Shown one piece after another: positions 49,583 through 59,630 of a DNA stretch of 64,000 nt; the stretch's first letter is position 1; every line of letters begins with the position of its first letter. The notes under the pieces were generated by a model. It did no database searches, had not been told where the DNA came from, and saw nothing but the letters and a program-made list of their open reading frames with translations. The stretch is taken from positions 1,054,001-1,118,000 of the forward strand of contig NC_006041.1 in assembly GCF_000002515.2 (NCBI RefSeq), in the 5' to 3' direction. The stretch is from Kluyveromyces lactis. Lineage: Eukaryota > Ascomycota > Saccharomycetes > Saccharomycetales > Saccharomycetaceae. The translations under genes were made by a program, and so were the position numbers.

Positions 49583-51457
49583 TTACGATCTGGCGGGATT
49601 GATATTACTGATTACAGGAGATGGAGTTGCGTTTAGTTGTGAAGCTGGTGGTAAAATTGGGTGTCTTCTTGGCAGATCCTTGGGTTGATACTGGTGGCTT
49701 TGGTTTGGGGATTGATTGATACTAAAATGAGGTAAGTGATGTGATTGCTGAAGATTCTGTCTCTGGTACCTCTCATCGATCAGCTTCTTCTGTTGATTTT
49801 CTACCTCTTTTGCCACTTGGTATAGAGATTGGATTGAAGGTGATGAGACTGAAAGCGGCGGTTGGGTTTGTATGATTGGAATTTGGGAAGCGGAGGTGAC
49901 CGCAGTGTTCATGGTTGCAGTTCCTGCAGCAGTACCATTGCTGTACACCTGTGGTACACCTGGTCGAGTCTGTGGTTGATGAGAATTTACTCCCGAAGAT
50001 AGTGGCGTTTGAATGGCACCTTGTTGAAGTTGTGATGTGTACTGGTAAGGTTTGTAAGGTTCATAAGGATTTACAGGAACACATTTGAATGACTTCAGAC
50101 TACCATACAATTCCTGTGCAAACTCAATTGGTGTAGCAGGCTCTTTCTTCATTGGGATATGGTATGGTAATATAGGAACGCTAGCACCCTGTGGCACGAA
50201 AACTGTGTGTGGTATTGGCATGGTAGAATATGCTTGTTGCTGATGGTAGTGTTGTTGCTGTTGTTGCTGTTGTTGCTGGAGATTTTGTTGCGGTAGCATG
50301 TACCCATTTTGGCCCATATATCCGAGCTGAGTTGGCATCATATTTTGATGATGTCTGGAATATTCAATGCTGTTTTGTTCCTGTTCCAGAATTTCATTGA
50401 AAGTGTTTTCAAACAATTCCCAGTTCTCTGCAGTTTGCTCAGCACCGTTTTCGATGAGATGTAGTAGTTGTGTCTCAAACTTTGTGGTCTGGATATCATT
50501 GTGAATCTTGTTCGCAATAGATTTCTTCCAAACTTGAATATGAGAAGAGATTTGTTTTTTGGATCTTTCCTCACCGGTTTTATTCTTGATGTATATCGAG
50601 ATTAGTTCGTTTCTACCGTAATTGTTATCCTTTAATTTTATCTTGGCAGTACCATTCTTCATAACTAATTGCAGTGCGTTGATAAACGCTGTCTCCACAT
50701 TAGGAGCCCATTTGTCATTGTTGTTTAAGTTCTCCGGAACACTTATGGTGCTAGAATTGAAAGACATCGCAGACATTGGGGTTGGTAAATCTTGCGATGA
50801 TTGAGAATGGCGAGTATGTAACAAGTGTTGTTGTTGTGGTTGTTGTGGTTGTGCTGGCCCACTCGATGGAGCTGAGGGCATAGTAGAACCATTTGCGTTG
50901 ATGCTAATATCGGATAAATGATGTGGATTGGAAACTAATGGACTAATCTGTTTCTCTGAGATTCGCTGTTCTAATGCAAGAGATAAACTCTGCGCTCTGT
51001 TGGCTGTCAAAGACTGTGGTGTCTTTTTATGAACCATACTGTTGGTCGCAGGGAGAGACACTTTCCTTCCTTGACCAGTATTGATTAGAAGGTGGGATCT
51101 ATCGGAATAGGACTCCGTTTCCGTTGGTGGAGGTTTGTAATCCAATATATCAGGCAAATGTTTCTGCTTCTGAGACCCATCGTTAATGTAAACGTCAAAT
51201 ACTCTTGTATTTAAAGATTTCCAGGATGGTGGATCTACGTTTGTGGAACCTGTTGCAGGCGCCGAGTCTTCGCCAGAATGTTGGGTAGCGCCTCCGACTG
51301 ATGAATGGGACGAGGGCGATGCCGATACGACAGGTGACGAACGGTCAGGCTGTTTCTGATTTGAATTATCACTACTGATGTTGTTTTCCTGAGAACCTTC
51401 CACATGAGAGTCGATACTGTTCAAGAGACCCGCCCTTTTAATTGCAGTATCCGACAT
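49583..51457 (-). CDS. TEC1: Tec1, TEA/ATTS-domain transcription factor
   Basis: The 624-residue protein (486 in S. cerevisiae) has a TEA domain at about 247-317. It reads DKWAPNVETAFINALQLVMK and later GRNELISIYIKNKTGEERSKKQISSHIQVWKK; the QISSHIQV helix is the DNA-contact signature. The remainder is rich in Q, S and P, with a glutamine run at about 390-408. With Ste12, Tec1 drives filamentous growth genes through CATTCY sites. The ATG at 51455-51457 (MSDTAIKRAG) is preferred; the frame upstream opens with GTG. MIS1 lies next to it, as in S. cerevisiae. Confidence 0.93.
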   Translation of the reverse strand: MSDTAIKRAGLLNSIDSHVEGSQENNISSDNSNQKQPDRSSPVVSASPSSHSSVGGATQHSGEDSAPATGSTNVDPPSWKSLNTRVFDVYINDGSQKQKHLPDILDYKPPPTETESYSDRSHLLINTGQGRKVSLPATNSMVHKKTPQSLTANRAQSLSLALEQRISEKQISPLVSNPHHLSDISINANGSTMPSAPSSGPAQPQQPQQQHLLHTRHSQSSQDLPTPMSAMSFNSSTISVPENLNNNDKWAPNVETAFINALQLVMKNGTAKIKLKDNNYGRNELISIYIKNKTGEERSKKQISSHIQVWKKSIANKIHNDIQTTKFETQLLHLIENGAEQTAENWELFENTFNEILEQEQNSIEYSRHHQNMMPTQLGYMGQNGYMLPQQNLQQQQQQQQQHYHQQQAYSTMPIPHTVFVPQGASVPILPYHIPMKKEPATPIEFAQELYGSLKSFKCVPVNPYEPYKPYQYTSQLQQGAIQTPLSSGVNSHQPQTRPGVPQVYSNGTAAGTATMNTAVTSASQIPIIQTQPPLSVSSPSIQSLYQVAKEVENQQKKLIDERYQRQNLQQSHHLPHFSINQSPNQSHQYQPKDLPRRHPILPPASQLNATPSPVISNINPARS

Positions 51458-53847
51458 CTTGCAGAATTGACGATTCCTGTCTGTCTGTCTCGCTTTTTTT
51501 TCTTGTCGAAAGGTGAATATTGAACACAGCGGAATAGAAATAGCCCCACTATGCACTCAAAGAAAATACTCTTCTCTAAAGTCTTTAAGTTAAAGAGGAA
51601 CCTTAATATAACAGGAGGAAAGGTATCGATTGATTGCTATTTAAACACTCAAACGCCGATAACAATTTTTAAGCCTCTTAATCGGTAAGCTTAAGTATAG
51701 GTAAGCAAAAAAAGAAAATAGTCACACAACCTTAAAATGACCTACTAAAAGATTTCAAATAATCGTCGAATGACAGAAGCAATTCAACTAAAGGGTGTGA
51801 TGTAATCTAAAACCTATGTGGACCTTTTGATTACACAGTTCTTATTTTCCCTGTTTCTATTTTTTTCTATCCTCTTGATAGATCTCAAAGCCCTAGAATG
51901 TCGAGAATCTTTACTGGAACGGGGAATGGCTGACAAGTTTATGGTATTGTTTCCGTCACCTATCCAGAATTAAACCTCGAGGTAGGTGAAAATATAAGTT
52001 GCTTTTATATTCTGTTACTCCTGTCCCCACCTTGTTCCTGAGTTATCTTTAGATTATACCGGTCCAATGCGACACAATAGATCGAAGGGAAACGGTTATG
52101 CCGAGTAATAAATGCACACTTTGCAGGCAATACGGATAATATTAACGATGGCAAGCAAACAAACAAACAAACAATACAATATAATACAATGTAGTTGCAC
52201 GGTAACGCTGACGTATTATGTACCTTCCCTCAGATCTTGCGGCAAGCAATATCAATAAATAGTGAAAGAATGAAAAAAAAAATCTAGCAGCTGGCAAGAA
52301 TGACAAGCACGAAAAGAGGACGAAACGAGAGTATGTTGTTCTGGACCTAACTTTGCTGTATCTCTCTAGCGTAGTTTCAATTCGTTTTTACTTTCTTTTC
52401 TTTCCCTCACGAAATGCTTATAGGATATTTGGTAATCACCTTAGCTTATCCTTTGCCTCTCCGTTTTCGAACGAAAAGCAGCAGCAGATAGAACCAGAAA
52501 CGGAGGGGTCGAGACGAGGATGTGGGTGTGACGAGCAAAGATCAAAAGGATCTGAAACTAGCTCTCTGCCTTAAAAATACTCGCGGGAAGACCGTTTTCG
52601 AGACTTGATGTGTCTGGAATTTTTCACCGAAATTTGCCATAAAATATGAAACACATGCAACAAAAGCGCACAAGAATCCAGAGTTATGTGAATGAATTTA
52701 TACGTCACAGATTCCGGAACGACGCTCGATGAGAGGGGTCGAATCTGTCTATGTACGTATTATTGCAGCGTGTGTATGTGTGGATAGCCCAGGAAGAATG
52801 GGAGTATAACAATAGTACTACTCTTTCAATGCACAAGCGATAAAAAGATTAGTTAATCAAAGCTCCCCATCCAAACCTTTCGCGCACCTTCTCAGACACC
52901 TTTAAGATAAGAAAGTGAAAGTATTGCAGCGGAAGACTTCGACGAATTCAAACTTAGTGACCATGTAGATATTGCTAATTACTATAATTATTTTCTTACT
53001 GGCAACCGTCATGTAAATTTCCGGAGAGAATGTAGCGGATCCAGAAAAAATCTCTTTGGATGTCAACAAAAGGCTGGGATGGATAGCAACCGACCATTTG
53101 TCATTTGTCATAATCCTTCGGATCTGAAGAGCTCTCGAACGACAGATGGGTGAAAAGAAGCGGAAGCCGCAACGTTGCTTAGACGGAAAACGAGGCACGT
53201 GAGATTATGTAAGAGTTGCTGCAAAGACCTAGACTCATCCTTTTTCATCCGCTATGTTTTCTGTTCTCTTATCAAGACAGAGTAATGAATGTCCACACGC
53301 GTTACATTTGCGCCGGTGAATGCGCTGTGTGCGGCATACTAGCATCTTGCCCATTCATAGAGAATGTGAGCTGAAGTGTTGCATGCTAGAACAACTTTCA
53401 CTTCTGGGAATTACGATTACATACATTAACACTTTTTTTTTTCTCATTCACTTCCGTCATCCGCTGAATGATGATTATAATAATCTGCTTTCGACACACC
53501 CTTCATAAACACACCAAGAGTGTTGAACTGGTGCGGACTTCCCGTTTGGAACTATTATTAGATATTCGTTCCGTCTATTGCCTAAAAGGGAATTACAAAA
53601 ACAAACGGCGTCCGTCCACAAAAAAGCGGCTTCTCATTCGAGACACAGGAAAAACGGGCTAGATTATTTCCGGTTTAGGAAACGGATTTTTTTGATGCGT
53701 TTTTTGACATAGGGCAGGCTAGAGTGGACGAGATCTTGGTTTGATCGGGTTTAATGTACAAAAGCTGTGGTGTTGTATGGGCTATGGAATTATTTAATTC
53801 AACTGGTCTTGGTTTTTACATGCAATGCAACAGTACTTCTTCACTCT
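51458..53847. promoter_or_regulatory. Very long TEC1 upstream region
   Basis: These 2.39 kb have no supported gene. MAK21 ends at 53848 on the same strand, so nearly all of it is TEC1 upstream sequence. A pheromone-response-type TGAAACA (Ste12 core) lies at 52647-52653. A (CAAA)-type tandem run lies near 52154-52178 and a CACGTG at 53196-53201. Many short A/T runs suggest nucleosome-poor DNA. Confidence 0.45.
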
Positions 53848-56800
53848 TTATTCTTCATCTGAGTTCAAGTATTGGGCGTAGTCTTCTGCCGACGCAAAAG
53901 TTGGTAGTTCGCGTAGTTTTTGTTTCTTTGATTTCTTTCTTGGAGGTTGTTGCTCTGTGTCTTCCACATCAGATTCTTGCGAGGAGTCGTCTGCAGCACT
54001 GTAGAATACATCTTCATCAGATTTTACTTCGTCTTCGAGGTTATCTTCAAACAATTTGGCCTCTTCTGGATCGAAGTCACTGATGTCTTCTGGTTCACCT
54101 TCTTCAGCTTCAAGATCAGCTTCTGATGCCTCATCTTCGTCTCCCGAAGATGCAAGGTCTTTGAGATCAATATCGACATCTTCGGATGACGATCCGAAAT
54201 CATCCTGTGAGAAATCGTCCTCACTGAACTCAACATCGCTGTCCTCTTCGTCACCTTCGACGTCAGGTCTTGACTTCACTAAAGCATCCCAAATTTCATC
54301 TTCGTCCAAATCGCTTTCCTCGTCGAATTCAGCTGTACCGTTTTCATCCTCTGCACCTGACTTGGTAGATTTGATGGCATTAGTCTTTGTAGAGAAATAT
54401 TGATAGAAGAACTTTTCATCTGGCTTGATATCTTGCACCTTCTTACTTAACCAGTTCTCCGTGTTAGCAGGTACTTCGTGCAATGTGGTATCGCTGGCCT
54501 TCACTAATAACGAACCAGTGTGTACACCTCCCAAAGGTTGCATGATAGATGAACCTCTAGTGGTTGGCTTTTGCTTGGCGTTACGGTACACGAATCTATC
54601 CAAGAAATGGGCTAACGTGAATAGGCCAAGATCGGGTTTGACTAACTCTCTTGTTTCTTGAGTGTCACCGTCGAAGAACCCTTGTGCGTACGACTGCACA
54701 GTAGGATGGAAATGGGACAAGAATTGATTTATCTCCCAAAGCGATGAATTTTCAGCGTTGGCATATTTTGGATCACGTTTACGGCTATCGTAACCAGGTT
54801 TTTCCTTAGTTTTATCCCTGGAATCTTCGTCATCAGATTCGTAAACAGAGTCTAGTGGTGAGTTGATTAGAACATTTCTGATCTGCGGTAAACTCTTTGA
54901 AAGTTGTATCAACAAAAAGAACATACCACTAATGGCACCGATGTTCAACCAATGGGCACAGACTTGCAATATACGTTTTACGAAAGCATCCACTCTTCCA
55001 ATGTCTTTATCATCTTTCAAAGATTTGTAAAGCAAGTTTAAGTAAATACCTTGCTTCGATGACGACACCAATCTTGGGTCGAGTAGGGATTCGTATAATG
55101 TCTTGTAATATCTATCACTTGTGATGTTTGTCTTCACGACAACCTGGTGAATCAATACTAATGCTTGAATTGAAGTGTTGAAATTAGACGCATGTGTTAT
55201 CTTGAACAATGTATCAAGATGTATCTCGTACACGGATCCCGGCATATCAGAGAATGGGAAAGCACGATTCAAACCAGTTAGAATAGCACCGAATAATTTG
55301 GTATTTTTTTCCTCGATAACTTCTTGAGCACTTTTTTCTTCAATGACAGACTTACCACCCTTTTTACCCTTCTTGAAGTTCTTCTTTCTCTTCTTTTCAT
55401 ATGACTTATCGGATTCCTTGATTTCACTCTTTGATTCCTCGTTATCAGCATCAGTTTGGATTAAGAATTTCTCGAATAAAGTGAAATAGGTCTTGATTAG
55501 CTGATTTGCTAGATTCTTCTCGGAGCGTTTCAAAATTGTTTGATTAAGTGTCAATGCGGAATAGTATGTAGTATGATAGTCAGCTTGAGGCCTTATGGCA
55601 ATATCGACAACAGCGTCTACCACAATTGATTTCATATTTGGATGTTGAGTTTCAAGTTTCAAAAGTTTGAAGGAAGCCTTTGACGCTACTTTGTTATCAA
55701 TGTCACCTAATTTGTTAACACCAAGTTTCAACAAGTTGAATTCCTGTTCTGGTTTGGCTGTTAGCAGGTCAAAGATATGTGTTAGCACTTGCATTCTGAC
55801 ATAGATGATAGGATCATGGGATAATTTCTCAAAGATTTCCAAAATCTTGAAATATAGACCCTTCAAGTAATCCTCAAAATATAAAATAGCTAAAGTTCTC
55901 TTATTCAGTAGCATGGAAAGGTTTTGGTTCTTGAAGTATTTTAACTTGCGGTCAGGTAACAGACCATTTAAGAACAAATCCTTCAGAGCATTCAAAGCTT
56001 GTAATGCGGAATTTCTTGACTTCTTCCCGCAAAAGGATATCAAAGAATCAAGAGATTTGATATTATGCAATGGAGATTCCTGTAGCAATAAAGTCAAAGC
56101 ACTAATTTTATCGTTCAACGTACCATCGCTTAAGATCTGGGACATAAACTTACGTTGAGATGAGTTCTTGGTAAATTCTTCGTAGTAATTAGTGTTATCT
56201 AATTCTAAGGCCTCTTTACCACGCTGGTATAACTTATCTATCTGTTCTTTCGTTAGCGGATCCTGTTCTCTTGTTAATTCAGGGTCCAAAGGAACTTCGT
56301 ACCACAACAAATCTGATGGAACAAGTAATTTATCACTTTGAACAATATGAGTTTGAGTGATCATGTCGGATTGATCTTCCTTTTTTTTTTCTGCTGGTTT
56401 AGGACTAAGTGGTTCCTCCTCTTTCTCTACCGTCTCTTCTTCTTCTTCTTCTTCAACTTCTACCTCCTCCTCTTCAATATCTTTCTCTTCTTTGCCTGCA
56501 TCCTCAGTAACTGTTGGTTCTTCTACAACTTCAGGTTCAGGTAGTTTATCGAATCCCATATTCTTCAATAAAGCACTGAAATCGCTCTTAAACTCGTCAT
56601 CAACTTCTTCATCGGCTTCATTGAATTCAATCTCACTGGCATCGTCGTCAACACCATCAACAAGCTGGACATCTTTTTCAGAGGCTCCAAGAGACAGAGC
56701 TTCACGGATCAATTCTTCATTGGTGACAGCAGTTTCCTCTTTAGCTGGAGTAACGTCTGTCTCTTTTTCGCCCTGCTTCTTACTCTTCTTAGGCTTAGTG

Positions 56801-56868
56801 TCTTTGGCCTTTGAAGCTCCCAATTTGGAGGACACTTTCTCCTTCAATTTGGATAAATCAAGACTCAT
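53848..56868 (-). CDS. MAK21: Mak21/Noc1, ribosome-biogenesis factor of the CBF/Noc family
   Basis: The 1006-residue protein (1025 in S. cerevisiae) begins [20 protein letters not shown]. Highly acidic stretches flank it: about 90-160, and again 830-980 with repeated SDE and EDE words. The core is helical, and the CBF/Noc domain lies near 600-770, with [21 protein letters not shown] as the conserved end. Mak21 with Noc2 escorts pre-60S particles from nucleolus to nucleoplasm. UBC4/5 and MAK21 are close here, as YDR059C and YDR060W are in S. cerevisiae. GATGAG repeats and an AAAATTTTT element lie upstream. Confidence 0.94.
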   Translation of the reverse strand: MSLDLSKLKEKVSSKLGASKAKDTKPKKSKKQGEKETDVTPAKEETAVTNEELIREALSLGASEKDVQLVDGVDDDASEIEFNEADEEVDDEFKSDFSALLKNMGFDKLPEPEVVEEPTVTEDAGKEEKDIEEEEVEVEEEEEEETVEKEEEPLSPKPAEKKKEDQSDMITQTHIVQSDKLLVPSDLLWYEVPLDPELTREQDPLTKEQIDKLYQRGKEALELDNTNYYEEFTKNSSQRKFMSQILSDGTLNDKISALTLLLQESPLHNIKSLDSLISFCGKKSRNSALQALNALKDLFLNGLLPDRKLKYFKNQNLSMLLNKRTLAILYFEDYLKGLYFKILEIFEKLSHDPIIYVRMQVLTHIFDLLTAKPEQEFNLLKLGVNKLGDIDNKVASKASFKLLKLETQHPNMKSIVVDAVVDIAIRPQADYHTTYYSALTLNQTILKRSEKNLANQLIKTYFTLFEKFLIQTDADNEESKSEIKESDKSYEKKRKKNFKKGKKGGKSVIEEKSAQEVIEEKNTKLFGAILTGLNRAFPFSDMPGSVYEIHLDTLFKITHASNFNTSIQALVLIHQVVVKTNITSDRYYKTLYESLLDPRLVSSSKQGIYLNLLYKSLKDDKDIGRVDAFVKRILQVCAHWLNIGAISGMFFLLIQLSKSLPQIRNVLINSPLDSVYESDDEDSRDKTKEKPGYDSRKRDPKYANAENSSLWEINQFLSHFHPTVQSYAQGFFDGDTQETRELVKPDLGLFTLAHFLDRFVYRNAKQKPTTRGSSIMQPLGGVHTGSLLVKASDTTLHEVPANTENWLSKKVQDIKPDEKFFYQYFSTKTNAIKSTKSGAEDENGTAEFDEESDLDEDEIWDALVKSRPDVEGDEEDSDVEFSEDDFSQDDFGSSSEDVDIDLKDLASSGDEDEASEADLEAEEGEPEDISDFDPEEAKLFEDNLEDEVKSDEDVFYSAADDSSQESDVEDTEQQPPRKKSKKQKLRELPTFASAEDYAQYLNSDEE

Positions 56869-57240
56869 TCCAGATTTGCACTTGTTATCGAGTGTTGCTT
56901 CTTTCCAAGCAATAGATCAATCAAACGACAAACAGAGAAGTGGCCTCTGTGTATATCAACAAACACAGTCTGAGCGCATAATAAGAGTTGAGATGAGATG
57001 AGATGAGATGAGATGAGATGAGCTTGATTTTGGTGTAAAGGTAGAAAATTTTTGTCGTTTCTTTTCATCACGTGATTAACGATTATCCGGGTAATGAGTT
57101 TGTCTCTCTCGTTTAGTATTTACAAAAGCATTCTATGTAGTAGTGAGACCAAGAAGCGGGGAATCTGCTTGTCACATGGTTTGCCGAGAGCGTTACGAGC
57201 CAATGGACATGCTCAGGAGTAGGTAAAGCGTGAAAGTAAG
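56869..57240 (-). promoter_or_regulatory. MAK21 promoter: PAC-like repeats, RRPE-like, Cbf1 and Reb1 motifs
   Basis: Six tandem AGATG units (56991-57020) create repeated GATGAG words, the PAC core. GAAAATTTTT (57044-57053) fits the RRPE core. TCACGTGA lies around 57069-57074 and CCGGGTAA at 57087-57094. PAC plus RRPE is the known signature of yeast ribosome-biogenesis genes. Confidence 0.6.
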
Positions 57241-58439
57241 TTGAATCAAAAGTTGCACAATGTATGTACTTCCCTCAAGTATCCGCCTCTCTGCATTGGA
57301 ATTTCTTTACTGGAATCAATCCCAATTAAAGAATGTTTTTTGGGACCTCGCCATTACCCGCACAAACGACGTGCATGGTGGAAGCCAATGGTGCCATTAG
57401 TTGCCAATGGTGCATGCATCAATAAGCATTGACACACATACATATACATTCTTGGGGCAGAAATAGACGTGCATTTGCATGAATTGATTGGAAACTCATG
57501 GTTTCAGATGCACCAGCTCGAGGTGAACAAGGTAAGTTACGTATTGAGAACAACTCTTGGTAAAGGAATACTTCTACTATACTTCTTCTTCTTTTCATTG
57601 TGCATACAAGAGAAGAGGTTCAAGTCGAGTTGATTACCTCGAAATACAAGGTGTAGTTTTAGAGGGACATTAGGGTCATAGATACGAACCCATTGACCTG
57701 CCTAAAAATAACTCAAACTTGTACATTTCAAAAGTTGAATAAGACAAACGAGATTTTCTTTCTAAGTAGCGATAGCGAAGAATATCTATATATTCGTAAG
57801 ACAATGACAATTGGTATCCTAATGAATGGACAAAGGAAACGTATAAAAAAATAACTGCAATGGCATTTGTCTTTGTGTTTTTTCTGATTTTCATCATCAT
57901 TTCACTGAAATGAAAATAAAAATAGAGTGCTAATGGTAATAATGGCGTGATAAAAGTAATAAGATGATAAAGCTGATCCTTATGATATGGGAACAATGAT
58001 GGCAATTGACGGGGAAGATAAAGCTTCTTAAGCTGTCCGTTCAAGCTAATTCTGGATTTTCCATCGAATGCTGTAGCGATGCTATGATGTTTTGTGACGT
58101 TTCTTTGCCTTTTTCTATTACAGAGTCATAAATCCAATATAGGTAGATGACGACAAACACACACCGGGGAAAGGAGTGAAAGGATGGATGGTGTGTGAAC
58201 GAGAGACCGAGCATACGATGCCATGAAAAATTGAAGAGTTACTTCGAATCTCATGCTGCTTTTTTCTATCATTAGAACAAAAAAAAATTAGTAGTAAAAA
58301 TTATAACAATAATAGTACTATTAATCCCATTCAACATTATTATCAATTAGTGGTGGATAATAGTAGTATAAGCTTCAGGTTGGGACCATTAACGAACAAT
58401 AAAAAAAAAGTTTACGTTCCGATAGATAAACTTAAGATT
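57241..58439. other. Intergenic region downstream of the bHLH gene
   Basis: No supported gene. The word GCCAATGGTGC occurs twice (57384-57394, 57403-57413), and another CCAATGG lies near 57200; CCAAT is the Hap complex core. The right half is AT-rich and probably 3' sequence of the bHLH gene. A minus-strand frame at 57676-58044 lacks an early ATG and was not called. Confidence 0.35.
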
Positions 58440-59630
58440 TTATTCATCCAGGTTTTGGTGGGGTGGTTGTTGATAGTAACTTTGATATTTCATGAATTGA
58501 TAATTCTGTTGTGAAGGATGGTTATGCATTGGTGCGGGAGGAATTGCGTACATTGAATGCTGTTGAGATGGACCTTGCCCATGACTCTGAATTAATCCCT
58601 GGCCTTGTGATGGGTGTGCTCCTTGAACCTGCCCCGGTTGGCGGTAGAAAGGACCCGACGAAATTGAAGGCTTAGTGGATGAAGGAGGAGTCACCGAATG
58701 ACTTTGTGAGCCTTGTAAATTCCCCTGGTACTGGGGTTGGATATTACTTTGTTGTGGTTGCTGCTGCTGTTGCTGCCGTTGCTGTTGCTGCCGTTGCTGT
58801 TGCTGTTTCTGTTGCGACTGTTGTTGCGGCTGCTGATGCTGTTTAGGGACCATTATGGAATTGTGGTTCATGTTTGGAGATCCAGGACTGTTGTGATGGC
58901 CCGGCATGAACTGAGCCAACTGCATCCGCAACTGTTCATTTTCCTGTTGCAGCAGACTGTTCTTGCGTTCCAAATGTTTGATGTACTCATGAGATTTTGA
59001 CAAAATTTGAACCTTGTTGACTTTCGAAGGTGGAGCCAACCCTTCTAGCGATTCCACAGGAATAGAGTTATCGTCACACCATCGAAGTGTCGGTACCGAG
59101 TTTCTCAAAAACTGGAAATGAGTGTTAATGTTGTTCCGATACTTTTTCTCACTATCGTTATGACCCGAGGAGGTGTTCCCCGAATGGTTCACAGCAGCAC
59201 CACCACCACCAGAAACCGTGGGAGCCAATGGAGTCATTAACGCACCGTGGTTCGTAAATCCTGGGATCGCAGGGAGCACGGGAAGCCCAGTCACTGCAGC
59301 GTTAAACACAGCGTTCGGGTTGTTTCCAACGCCAGTATTGGCGTTGGGCCCTGAGGCTTTTGTCACCTTATATGTATTCTGCGGCAGATTGGAAAAGGGA
59401 ACACCAGCAGCGGTGTTGTTGTTCTGGTTGCTGTAGGTATTTGGATGCTGCTGCTGCTGCTGCTGCTGCTGCTGAACAGAAGCCAATTGATCGCTGTTCA
59501 TCAATGCATTAGAAGAGGACACCAAAGGACTCAATTGGCTTCCTGGTCCTGGAACAGATCCTGATACATGTCCGGGTACTTGATCGTCCGTCCTTTTATC
59601 GTTTGCGTATGCATAATCAGACAAAGGCAT
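58440..59630 (-). CDS. SREBP-type bHLH transcription factor without membrane segments
   Basis: The 396-residue protein has a bHLH at about 156-224, reading HNDSEKKYRNNIN then VPTLR, and after a loop SKVNKVQILSKSHEYIKHLE. A short leucine zipper follows. The tyrosine in EKKYR is the hallmark of the SREBP group (Hms1, Tye7, Cph2), which binds both E-box and SRE sequences. The rest is low complexity, with glutamine runs near 55 and 265-295. Nothing hydrophobic follows the bHLH, so unlike true SREBPs it is not membrane-anchored. Whether it is the Hms1 or Tye7 counterpart I cannot decide. The ATG at 59628-59630 is preferred; the frame upstream opens with TTG. Confidence 0.82.
   Translation of the reverse strand: MPLSDYAYANDKRTDDQVPGHVSGSVPGPGSQLSPLVSSSNALMNSDQLASVQQQQQQQQQHPNTYSNQNNNTAAGVPFSNLPQNTYKVTKASGPNANTGVGNNPNAVFNAAVTGLPVLPAIPGFTNHGALMTPLAPTVSGGGGAAVNHSGNTSSGHNDSEKKYRNNINTHFQFLRNSVPTLRWCDDNSIPVESLEGLAPPSKVNKVQILSKSHEYIKHLERKNSLLQQENEQLRMQLAQFMPGHHNSPGSPNMNHNSIMVPKQHQQPQQQSQQKQQQQRQQQQRQQQQQQPQQSNIQPQYQGNLQGSQSHSVTPPSSTKPSISSGPFYRQPGQVQGAHPSQGQGLIQSHGQGPSQQHSMYAIPPAPMHNHPSQQNYQFMKYQSYYQQPPHQNLDE

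Noticed and set aside
57676-58044. 122-codon minus-strand frame with hydrophobic stretches
   Set aside because: It opens with TTG and the only ATG codons are internal. The hydrophobicity follows from AT-rich composition downstream of the bHLH gene.
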